This document shows, piece after piece, positions 1 through 5,378 of a DNA stretch of 8,327 nucleotides. The first letter of the stretch is position 1. Every line of letters starts with the position of its first letter. The notes below the pieces were generated by a model. That model was not told the origin of the DNA and searched no databases. It worked only from the letters and a program-made list of their open reading frames with translations. The DNA is taken from NCBI GenBank assembly GCA_026994735.1, contig JALWQD010000069.1, positions 1 to 8,327 of the forward strand. The letters run 5' to 3'. The position numbers were made by a program, and so were the translations under genes. The DNA comes from Gammaproteobacteria bacterium. Its GTDB lineage: Bacteria; Pseudomonadota; Gammaproteobacteria; SZUA-140.

Positions 1-1035
1 CGGATTCAGTTGCGGGATATGCGCGCACGGCCCGGCTGTAACGGTCTGGCCAGCCATGCCCTTGATGCGATTGCCGAACAAGGTTCGGCAGGCCGACAAG
101 TCCTCGTCTTCCTCAATCGCCGTGGTTTTGCCACGGCCATGATCTGTCCGAGCTGCGGCTGGCTCGCTGTTTGTCAACGCTGTGATGCGCGCCTGATTTA
201 TCATCGCCACGAAAATACACTTCGCTGTCATCACTGTGGTCATCGTCGGCGCTTGCCTGAACACTGTCCTGACTGCAAAACCACGGGCATCCGCGAACTC
301 GGTCAGGGAACCGAACGCCTTGAAGACCTGCTGCAATCCCGCTTTGCAGATATCGAAGTTATCCGTATCGATCGTGATAGCACGCGCCAGACAGGAAAAC
401 TTCCGGCGCTACTTGCTCGCATCGATAAAGACAAGGCACAGATTCTCATCGGTACACAACTGCTTGCCAAGGGTCATCATTTCCCTGGCGTCACCCTCGT
501 GGTCATTGTCGATGCTGACCAAGGACTGCATGGCAGTGATTTACGTGCCGGCGAACGTATGGGACAAATGATCCTGCAAGTTGCCGGCAGGGCCGGGCGC
601 GAAGAATATCCCGGTCGGGTCATCCTGCAAAGCTACCATCCCGAACACCCTTTTTTCACGCCATTGCTTGAGCATGACTATGATACCTTTGCCAATCAAC
701 TACTGAGCGAACGTCAGCAGGCTGAATTCCCGCCCTTTCAACATCAGGCTTTACTCCGCGCTGAAGCCGTCGCTGAAGATACCGCTATGTCAACACTCTC
801 TCTCGTCTATGATCATATTCTGCAGCAAGCTGCAGACACCGTTGAGTTACTCGGCCCAGTACCTGCCATCATGGCAAAACGAGGTGGCCGCTATCGCGCC
901 CAGCTCCTCTTTCAAAGCCCGCATCGTCGGTCGCTTCATCAGCTCCTTGGGCAGTTATTACCCTGGCTCTATCAACAAAAAGAATTGCGCAAAATTCGCT
1001 GGTCAATGGATGTCGATCCAATTGATCTCATGTAA
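1..1035 (+). CDS. priA: Primosomal protein N' (replication restart helicase PriA), C-terminal half, 5' truncated
   Basis: PriA is a 3'-to-5' superfamily 2 DNA helicase that recognises stalled replication forks in the cytoplasm and starts reloading of DnaB. The frame is open from the first base and gives 344 residues plus a stop; the E. coli protein is about 730 residues, so the N-terminal DNA-binding domain and helicase motifs I-IV lie outside the window. Visible in order: LVFLNRRGFA (fragment residues 35-44); a two-zinc module with eight cysteines in four CxxC pairs (C49/C52, C58/C61, C76/C79, C89/C92); helicase motif V, IGTQLLAKGHHFPG (150-163); VDAD (170-173); motif VI, QVAGRAGR (193-200); and the C-terminal domain with LGPVPA, KRGGRYR and the closing DVDPID. 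The gene looks intact in what is present, and no internal start is expected. The PyrK-like gene follows in the same direction after 49 nt and may be co-transcribed. Identity is very secure. Confidence 0.97.
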   Translation, partial: RIQLRDMRARPGCNGLASHALDAIAEQGSAGRQVLVFLNRRGFATAMICPSCGWLAVCQRCDARLIYHRHENTLRCHHCGHRRRLPEHCPDCKTTGIRELGQGTERLEDLLQSRFADIEVIRIDRDSTRQTGKLPALLARIDKDKAQILIGTQLLAKGHHFPGVTLVVIVDADQGLHGSDLRAGERMGQMILQVAGRAGREEYPGRVILQSYHPEHPFFTPLLEHDYDTFANQLLSERQQAEFPPFQHQALLRAEAVAEDTAMSTLSLVYDHILQQAADTVELLGPVPAIMAKRGGRYRAQLLFQSPHRRSLHQLLGQLLPWLYQQKELRKIRWSMDVDPIDLM

Positions 1036-1084
1036 TATCGCCGAACCATCATTGATATTCGCAACTGCGACAGAGAATACCTTC

Positions 1085-1975
1085 ATGAATCAGTCCGAAG
1101 ACGGCAGTATTGCCATAGAAAATGCGACAATCCTCAGCCATCTGGCTTACCCAGGTGAGCAGTATGTATTACGTCTACACGCTCCGTTAACAGCAGCAAG
1201 CGCTGAACCCGGCAGTTTCGTCCACCTTCGCTGCGCTGATAGCCTTGCCCTGCGCCGACCTCTTTCGATCATGCGTGTTGATGCCAGCAGTGGCTGGATT
1301 GAGCTGCTCTACCGTGTCGTCGGCCAGGGAACAACACTGCTTGCAAACGCAGTCGCTGGCCAGACATTGAGTTTACTCGGCCCTATTGGTCAACCCTTTT
1401 CATTACCCTCCAAAGCACGGCGACAGCCTCTTCTCATCGGCGGTGGCGTCGGGATTCCACCCATGATCTTTCTCGCCGATCTGATGCGCAAGGAAAAACA
1501 TCTGCAACCACTCGTATTGATGGGCTCCGAAACCCCTTTCCCCTTTCCGCCAAAACCTTCGACGATTTTAATTGCCGGGATGCCTGATGGCGTCATTGCA
1601 TCCATGCCTCTACTGGAAGAATGGGGCATTGCCAGTCGTCTTGCCAGCTGCCAGGACTTCCATGGTTGCTATGACGGTTATGTCACCGACCTTGGCCAAC
1701 AATGGCTGTCAGCCATGAACCCTAGCAAACAGCAGGAAGTCTGTATTTATGCCTGCGGTCCCTGGCCCATGCTTGCCGCCGCGGCCGCACTGGCACGGCG
1801 TTTTGATATCCCTTGCCAGGTTTCTCTTGAAGAGCACATGGCTTGTGCTGTCGGTGGTTGCGCCGGCTGTACGGTGCCGATTACCAGCGCTTGCGGCGAC
1901 ATCACCATGAAGCGCGTTTGTGTTGATGGGCCCGTCTTTGACGCCTATGACGTTTTCCCAGCCACCGAGTTCTGA
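1085..1975 (+). CDS. PyrK-like FAD/[2Fe-2S] electron-transfer subunit (dihydroorotate dehydrogenase electron-transfer subunit family)
   Basis: This 296-residue protein belongs to the ferredoxin-NADP reductase superfamily, in the branch of PyrK, the subunit that passes electrons from class 1B dihydroorotate dehydrogenase to NAD. Motifs in order: FAD-binding RRPLSI (57-62), a flavin-domain segment LLYRVVGQGT (75-84), nucleotide-binding GGGVGIPP (119-126), YACGPWPM (222-229), and a C-terminal [2Fe-2S] site with C254, C259, C262 and C279 (C-x4-C-x2-C-x16-C) running into KRVCVDGPVF, a PyrK hallmark. There is no signal peptide or membrane segment. The frame is open back to about 809, inside priA, but homology begins only near IENATIL, so the ATG at 1085 is preferred. 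A TTG at 1052 is an alternative, and neither has a strong Shine-Dalgarno sequence. No pyrD lies beside it, so its partner is unknown. Related sulfide dehydrogenase or NfnA-like subunits share this fold. The family is secure and the exact substrate is not. Confidence 0.85.
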   Translation: MNQSEDGSIAIENATILSHLAYPGEQYVLRLHAPLTAASAEPGSFVHLRCADSLALRRPLSIMRVDASSGWIELLYRVVGQGTTLLANAVAGQTLSLLGPIGQPFSLPSKARRQPLLIGGGVGIPPMIFLADLMRKEKHLQPLVLMGSETPFPFPPKPSTILIAGMPDGVIASMPLLEEWGIASRLASCQDFHGCYDGYVTDLGQQWLSAMNPSKQQEVCIYACGPWPMLAAAAALARRFDIPCQVSLEEHMACAVGGCAGCTVPITSACGDITMKRVCVDGPVFDAYDVFPATEF

Positions 1976-2020
1976 AATTCGCCGACACTGATTTTTGTCC
2001 GGAACGTAAAACAGAGCGAT

Positions 2021-2036
2021 TTTAACCGCGGTTAAA
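2021..2036. repeat. 16-bp perfect palindrome (TTTAACCGCGGTTAAA)
   Basis: A perfect self-complementary 16-mer lies 45 bp after the stop codon of the PyrK-like gene and about 25 bp before the large terminator hairpin. With no loop it is a poor RNA hairpin and looks more like a binding site for a dimeric DNA-binding protein, or an incidental palindrome. No T-run follows it, so it is not itself a terminator. Function unknown. Confidence 0.5.
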
Positions 2037-2059
2037 TGTTCGCTTGATGGTCAACCACT

Positions 2060-2105
2060 GGCAATAAAAAAGGCCATGTCAGAAGACACGGCCTTTTTTA
2101 TTGCC
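2060..2105. terminator. Bidirectional intrinsic terminator between the converging PyrK-like and moaE genes
   Basis: Two 21-nt arms (2060-2080 and 2085-2105) surround a 4-nt loop, AGAA. The arms hold an A6 tract on the left and a T6 tract on the right flanking a GGCC core, so RNA from either strand gives a GC-rich stem followed by U residues. The single arm difference is an A-C mismatch in plus-strand RNA but a tolerated G-U pair in minus-strand RNA. It sits 85 bp after the plus-strand stop and 21 bp after the moaE stop, the expected place for a shared terminator of convergent operons. Confidence 0.93.
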
Positions 2106-2125
2106 AGCACTGATTACTCAGGCAA

Positions 2126-2605
2126 TCAGGCAGACTGTTGCAGTCCCTTGACCCGTGCAGCCGCACCGGGATCTTCGGAATTATGTTCTACCCAATGTTT
2201 TTCTCCACCCTGAGTCACTTCACACTTCCAGAACGGTGCACTGTCCTTGAGGTAATTAATGATGTAACGACAGGCATCAAAACTATCCTTACGATGAGCA
2301 GACCAAACAGCAACCAGAACAATCGGATCTGTCGGTACCATCTTGCCAACACGATGAACAACCAGAGCATCCATCACATCCCATTCGTCAATCGCTTCCT
2401 GACACACCCGTTCGATATGACGCTCAGTCATTTCCGGATAATAGTCCAGATCCATCGCGGCAACATCCTGGCCATCATTAAAATCACGCATCGTACCAAC
2501 AAATGAAACAACACCACCGTGCTTGCCAACCGGAAGAGCTTCGTTCTCGAAATCCATGACCTCTTTATAAGGATCAAGGGCATCTCTCGTGATCAATACT
2601 TTCAT
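2126..2605 (-). CDS. moaE: Molybdopterin synthase large (catalytic) subunit MoaE
   Basis: MoaE forms the MoaD2-MoaE2 molybdopterin synthase, which moves two sulfurs from MoaD thiocarboxylates to cyclic pyranopterin monophosphate. The 159-residue protein shows the family landmarks: FVGTMRDFN (35-43, with R40), HRVG (84-87), AHR (103-105), and the active-site stretch YLKDSAPFWK, with K120 and K127 matching the two catalytic lysines near 119 and 126 of the E. coli protein. The length is close to the usual ~150. It is the last gene of the minus-strand moaA-C-D-E operon. Its ATG is one base after the moaD stop, and its ribosome binding site is built from the last codons of moaD, which suggests coupled translation of the two subunits. 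The bidirectional terminator follows immediately. Nothing looks broken. Confidence 0.96.
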   Translation of the reverse strand: MKVLITRDALDPYKEVMDFENEALPVGKHGGVVSFVGTMRDFNDGQDVAAMDLDYYPEMTERHIERVCQEAIDEWDVMDALVVHRVGKMVPTDPIVLVAVWSAHRKDSFDACRYIINYLKDSAPFWKCEVTQGGEKHWVEHNSEDPGAAARVKGLQQSA

Positions 2606-2606
2606 A

Positions 2607-2840
2607 TCAACCTCCCGTCACAGGCGGAAAAAAGGCAACTTCATCGCCTTCCTTGAGGACATGGTTGCTATCGGTATATTCCATATTTACGGCAACGAGA
2701 ATTGACTCCGGCAAAGCCTCGCTGGAAACCTTGTTCCAAAGATCACCGACTGTGGCGCTATCACCATCAAAGTGTACCGACTCATCACCTTTGCCCATGC
2801 GATCACGAAGACTGGCGAAATACCTTACATTGATATCCAT
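2607..2840 (-). CDS. moaD: Molybdopterin synthase sulfur-carrier subunit MoaD
   Basis: MoaD is a small ubiquitin-fold protein whose C-terminal glycine is adenylated by a MoeB-type enzyme and converted to a thiocarboxylate that donates sulfur in molybdopterin synthesis. The product has 77 residues, close to the usual ~80. It starts with the beta-strand INVRYFASLRD typical of MoaD, contains VAVNMEYTDSNHVLKEGDEVAFFPPV near the end (residues 49-74), and ends exactly in the essential Gly-Gly. The start has a good ribosome binding site (GAGAGGTAAG) within the 23-nt gap after moaC. The enzyme that would activate it is probably one of the two MoeB-type proteins encoded about 4 kb away on the other strand. 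Confidence 0.96.
   Translation of the reverse strand: MDINVRYFASLRDRMGKGDESVHFDGDSATVGDLWNKVSSEALPESILVAVNMEYTDSNHVLKEGDEVAFFPPVTGG
2611..2616 (-). promoter_or_regulatory. Ribosome binding site of moaE formed by the Gly-Gly codons of moaD
   Basis: Read on the minus strand, the end of moaD is ACG GGA GGT TGA, followed by T and the moaE ATG. The GGA GGT codons for the functional Gly-Gly tail create GGGAGG, with GGAGG 5 nt before the moaE start. The same six bases therefore serve as protein tail and Shine-Dalgarno sequence, and ribosomes finishing moaD end on top of the moaE start. Confidence 0.85.
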
Positions 2841-2863
2841 TGATACTTACCTCTCGCAGTAGA

Positions 2864-3355
2864 TCAGGCCGAAGCCGAGCGTTTCCAGGAACCTGATTTA
2901 CCACCCGATTTGGCCAGCAAACCAACTTCAGAGATCACCATGCCACGATCAACCGCTTTACACATGTCATAGATCGTCAACAGGGCGACCTGAACCGCAC
3001 AAAGCGTTTCCATCTCAACCCCTGTCTGGCCATTACAGCGAACGGTCGCCTTACAATACACGGCATTTTTTTCAGGTTCAGCAGTCAATACCAGATCAAC
3101 TGAAGTCAACATAATAGGGTGACAAAGCGGCACCAATGCCGGCGTCTGTTTCGCACCCATAATTCCGGCAACGCGGGCAATACCCAGGACGTCACCTTTC
3201 TTATGCCCACCTTCCATGATCTTCTGCAGAGTCTCGGGCTCCATATAAATGCGCCCTTCAGCAATACCTTCGCGGGTCGTGGAATCCTTAGTGCCGACAT
3301 CGACCATATAGGCTTCGCCGCTGGCATTGAAATGAGTCAGGTCGTTATAGCTCAT
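2864..3355 (-). CDS. moaC: Cyclic pyranopterin monophosphate synthase MoaC
   Basis: MoaC converts the MoaA product 3',8-cyclo-7,8-dihydro-GTP to cyclic pyranopterin monophosphate, the second half of the first stage of Moco synthesis. The 163-residue length matches the family (~160). Landmarks are LTHFNASGEAYMVDV (6-20), KGDVLGIARVAGI (53-65), the substrate-site LCHP (77-80), TGVEMETL (111-118), and YDMCKAVDRGM, with D130 and K133 equivalent to catalytic D128 and K131 of E. coli, followed by LLAKSGGKSG (146-155). It lies 52 nt after moaA and 23 nt before moaD in the same operon. Its own Shine-Dalgarno sequence is weak, at best a GCGAG about 12 nt upstream, and that lies in the loop of a small inverted repeat described separately. 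Confidence 0.96.
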   Translation of the reverse strand: MSYNDLTHFNASGEAYMVDVGTKDSTTREGIAEGRIYMEPETLQKIMEGGHKKGDVLGIARVAGIMGAKQTPALVPLCHPIMLTSVDLVLTAEPEKNAVYCKATVRCNGQTGVEMETLCAVQVALLTIYDMCKAVDRGMVISEVGLLAKSGGKSGSWKRSASA

Positions 3356-3357
3356 GA

Positions 3358-3384
3358 GTTCAAAAATCTCGCTGTTAGTTGAAC
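3358..3384 (-). promoter_or_regulatory. Inverted repeat just upstream of the moaC start
   Basis: In the moaA-moaC gap the minus strand reads GTTCAA, 15 nt, TTGAAC, then TC and the moaC ATG. The 6-bp stem would end 2 nt before the start codon, with the only weak ribosome binding site candidate in its loop. This placement would allow control of moaC translation, but the stem is short and AT-rich, so this is a suggestion only. Confidence 0.35.
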
Positions 3385-3407
3385 GGTATAGTGAATACGT
3401 CGCTGTC

Positions 3408-4514
3408 CTAGCCGCCGATCTGGGTCATGCTAGCACGGGAACGACTAATATCGGATACATTAATCTTGGCCGCAATACTGGCCGCCTTCTTCGCCTCAAA
3501 CCCGTCTTTATGCTTTTCATCAAAGGCTTTGCGGAAGATAGCAACAATGTCTTCATCGCTGGCACCTTCGCGCATCACATCCTTCAGGGCATAAGGGTTT
3601 TCTGAATAGAGGCAATTCATGATGCTGCCATCAGCTGTCACACGAATACGTGAACAGTTACCACAGAGACTGCGGGTAAACGCCGGGATAACGGCAATCT
3701 TCCCTTGATAGCCGGGCACCTGATAAATATGATGCTCGGTACGTGTACCCTGGGCATCGGCAATACCTGGATAATGACGCTCAATTTGTCCGGTCAGGTC
3801 TGCGGCGCTGGCAAAATGCTGACCACTCTCCCAAATCTGGTGCGCATCAAAAGGCATAAACTCAATAAAGCGAACCGTGACCCGCTTGTCACGTGTCAGC
3901 TCACAAAAAGGAATCAATTCATCTTCATTGAAGCCTCGCATCAGGACAACATTGACCTTGACTCGTGGAAAACCAAGATCACAGGCCATCTGTATGCTTT
4001 CAAGAACTTTTTCAATACCACTACGGCGTGTAATTTCCTCGAATTTCTCCTTTTCAAGAGAATCAAGACTGATATTGACCCCGGTCAGACCGGCCTCCCG
4101 CAACTGTTCGGCATAACGTGGAAAAAGCAGTCCATTGGTTGTCATATGGACGGCTTTGACACCCGGTGTTTCCACCGTACGCTTGATAATATCGACAATA
4201 TCGGGACGAACCAAAGGCTCACCACCGGTATAACGGACTTTACGAACCCCCATCCGCGCCAGTTGCTCGACGACACGGAGGATTTCATCCGTACGCAGAA
4301 CCATATCCTTTTCCTTAAACTGGACACCTTCTTCCGGCATACAGTAAGTACAGCGTAAATTACACTGTTCGATAACAGCAATGCGGACATAATCAAAAGT
4401 CCGGCCATGGCGATCCTGCAGGGGGGGAAGAGGGTTGGTCACGGGAATAAAGTTCGGATTCGAATCGGCAGCGATATCGACCGGCTTGCTGCTATCGACT
4501 GACTTGTTGAGCAT
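3408..4514 (-). CDS. moaA: GTP 3',8-cyclase MoaA (radical SAM, Moco biosynthesis step 1)
   Basis: MoaA uses two [4Fe-4S] clusters and S-adenosylmethionine to cyclise GTP to 3',8-cyclo-7,8-dihydro-GTP. The 368-residue protein has the radical-SAM motif C51-x3-C55-x2-C58 (CNLRCTYC), the glycine-rich SAM region YTGGEPLVRPD (95-105), NISLDSL (147-153), RFIEFMPF (215-222), the second-cluster cysteines C284-x2-C287-x13-C301, and the functional C-terminal Gly-Gly. The family usually has 325-340 residues; the extra length is an N-terminal stretch of about 35 residues before the FDYVRI strand. The chosen ATG is supported by AAGGAG 7 nt upstream. It is the first gene of the moaA-C-D-E operon. moaB is absent from the usual moaABCDE order. 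A promoter must lie in the long upstream region, but I cannot place it with confidence. Confidence 0.97.
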   Translation of the reverse strand: MLNKSVDSSKPVDIAADSNPNFIPVTNPLPPLQDRHGRTFDYVRIAVIEQCNLRCTYCMPEEGVQFKEKDMVLRTDEILRVVEQLARMGVRKVRYTGGEPLVRPDIVDIIKRTVETPGVKAVHMTTNGLLFPRYAEQLREAGLTGVNISLDSLEKEKFEEITRRSGIEKVLESIQMACDLGFPRVKVNVVLMRGFNEDELIPFCELTRDKRVTVRFIEFMPFDAHQIWESGQHFASAADLTGQIERHYPGIADAQGTRTEHHIYQVPGYQGKIAVIPAFTRSLCGNCSRIRVTADGSIMNCLYSENPYALKDVMREGASDEDIVAIFRKAFDEKHKDGFEAKKAASIAAKINVSDISRSRASMTQIGG

Positions 4515-4532
4515 ATCCTGTCTCCTTACGGC

Positions 4533-4637
4533 TTAATGGCTTTGATATATCTGTCGTAGCATCATCGCTGGTGACAGCATCAGTTCACTCGCATGCCCCA
4601 TACCGTACATCCTGTCTGGCATCGGCAGCCAATCCAT
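4533..4637 (-). CDS. Possible short Met-rich ORF upstream of moaA (34 aa)
   Basis: A 34-codon ORF reads towards moaA. It starts with ATG behind a purine-rich GGGGGAAG and ends 18 nt before the moaA start, in the spacing of an operon neighbour. Seven of the 34 residues are methionine (1, 6, 10, 13, 20, 25, 26), which is far above average. No family is recognised and there is no signal peptide or membrane segment. It could be a leader peptide, the remnant of a decayed gene, or chance. The frame is open for only 10 more codons upstream. Low confidence that it is translated. Confidence 0.2.
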   Translation of the reverse strand: MDWLPMPDRMYGMGHASELMLSPAMMLRQIYQSH

Positions 4638-4658
4638 CGCACTTCCCCCAGCCAGACA
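4613..4658 (-). repeat. 8-bp inverted repeat with 30-nt loop in the moaA leader
   Basis: The minus strand contains TGTCTGGC, 30 nt, GCCAGACA, with all eight bases paired. The start codon and ribosome-binding purines of the Met-rich short ORF lie in the loop. It begins about 140 nt upstream of the moaA start and may be part of a structured leader RNA or a protein-binding site. Confidence 0.35.
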
Positions 4659-4859
4659 ACGATAATTTCAGTTGCGTTCTGGCCGGCACTTATTGTGCAG
4701 TAATATCTGTCGGCCGGAAAGCCGTCATTCTTAAGCCCATCATAGAGAGCAGACGACTACTGGCAAGACCAGATTGCATACCATTGCTATGAGATAGCCA
4801 GGCCTCTTGCCTGGAGATACTGCGGTGAGTACAACCCAAGCTACGAACAGGTTGCACCA

Positions 4860-4879
4860 AAATAGTGCCTTCACTATTT
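4860..4879. repeat. Tight 8-bp hairpin (AAATAGTG / CACTATTT, 4-nt loop)
   Basis: A perfect 8-bp inverted repeat with the loop CCTT sits in the moaA-kelch intergenic region. The AT-rich arms give only a weak RNA stem with three terminal T residues, so it is a poor terminator and could equally be an operator half-site pair. Confidence 0.35.
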
Positions 4880-5164
4880 ACTACTGAATGCACTGAGAGA
4901 GGCCTTAAATATTACCGCTTCGTCTTAGTAGATTCGTATAGTGCAGTATCATATCACACTTGCTGACAGGGAACTAAATCCTAGTGCAGCAGTATGGTAT
5001 TCTGACCATTCATGGCGAGACCTTAAGTCCACACCCGACAAAGAACATTTATAGATGAACAAGCAAATATAAAATGGTCAAGGCAAGTCAATTTAGCATG
5101 ATGGCGTTCGCATATCCTTAGACAAGCCTTAAGTAAAGCCATCCCCATAACTGCCAGAATACGC

Positions 5165-5193
5165 TGTACCCAACTGAATTCATGGGATATATT
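5165..5193 (+). promoter_or_regulatory. Weak sigma-70-like promoter candidate for the kelch-E1 operon
   Basis: TATATT at 5188-5193 matches five of six -10 bases. With a 17-bp spacer the -35 is TGTACC (5165-5170), matching only three of six. It lies about 185 bp upstream of the kelch start and points the right way. Many such matches arise by chance in AT-rich DNA. Confidence 0.2.
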
Positions 5194-5210
5194 CCCTGTT
5201 CTCAGATCAT

Positions 5211-5278
5211 ACGGTGATAACCGTGGCTACCCTAATGGCCGTGCTTGCGCCATAATCAGGCGCTTGCTCCTAGGCAAG
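5211..5278 (+). repeat. Cluster of three small hairpins upstream of the kelch gene
   Basis: In 68 bases there are ACGGT-GATA-ACCGT (5211-5224), GCGCC-7 nt-GGCGC (5247-5263) and CTTGC-6 nt-GCAAG (5263-5278). The last two share one base, so they could be alternative or stacked structures in a 5' leader. None is followed by a T-run. They suggest a structured leader, with limited support. Confidence 0.3.
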
Positions 5279-5378
5279 AATACTGGACAATAGCAATGAA
5301 GCCTTGTCACCTGTGACCAGCACCAGCCAATCACAGCTCGGCACTTCCTACACAACCAACGCAAAGGTTCCCAAACCG

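Larger units (their letters stand above)
4515..5378. other. Long divergent intergenic region between moaA (-) and the kelch gene (+)
   Basis: These ~860 bases hold no gene I recognise. The longest open frames (73 codons on plus at 4571-4792, 67 codons on minus at 4690-4893) have low-complexity, family-less translations. The part from about 4900 to 5220 looks richer in A and T than the flanking genes. It should carry promoters for both flanking operons. Visible structure is limited to a long-loop inverted repeat (4613-4658), a Met-rich short ORF (4533-4637), a tight hairpin (4860-4879), a group of small hairpins (5211-5278) and GTCACCTGTGAC at 5306-5317. GTGCAG recurs near 4695, 4941 and 4985. 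I could not match the known Moco riboswitch motif, although moaA is a typical place for it. Confidence 0.6.

Noticed and set aside
809..1084. Open frame extending the PyrK-like gene back into priA, as if it were a 388-residue protein
   Set aside because: The extra 92 codons overlap conserved priA sequence in another frame and show no family similarity. Homology starts after the ATG at 1085.
4571..4792. 73-codon plus-strand open frame in the moaA-kelch gap
   Set aside because: No good start or ribosome binding site, no recognisable domain, and a composition like translated non-coding DNA.
4690..4893. 67-codon minus-strand open frame upstream of moaA
   Set aside because: No family, hydrophobic pattern or ribosome binding site stands out. 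Its length is expected by chance in an 860-base gap.
4515..4900. Moco riboswitch upstream of moaA
   Set aside because: The location is right, but I could not recognise the conserved core by eye. It needs a covariance-model search before it can be called.
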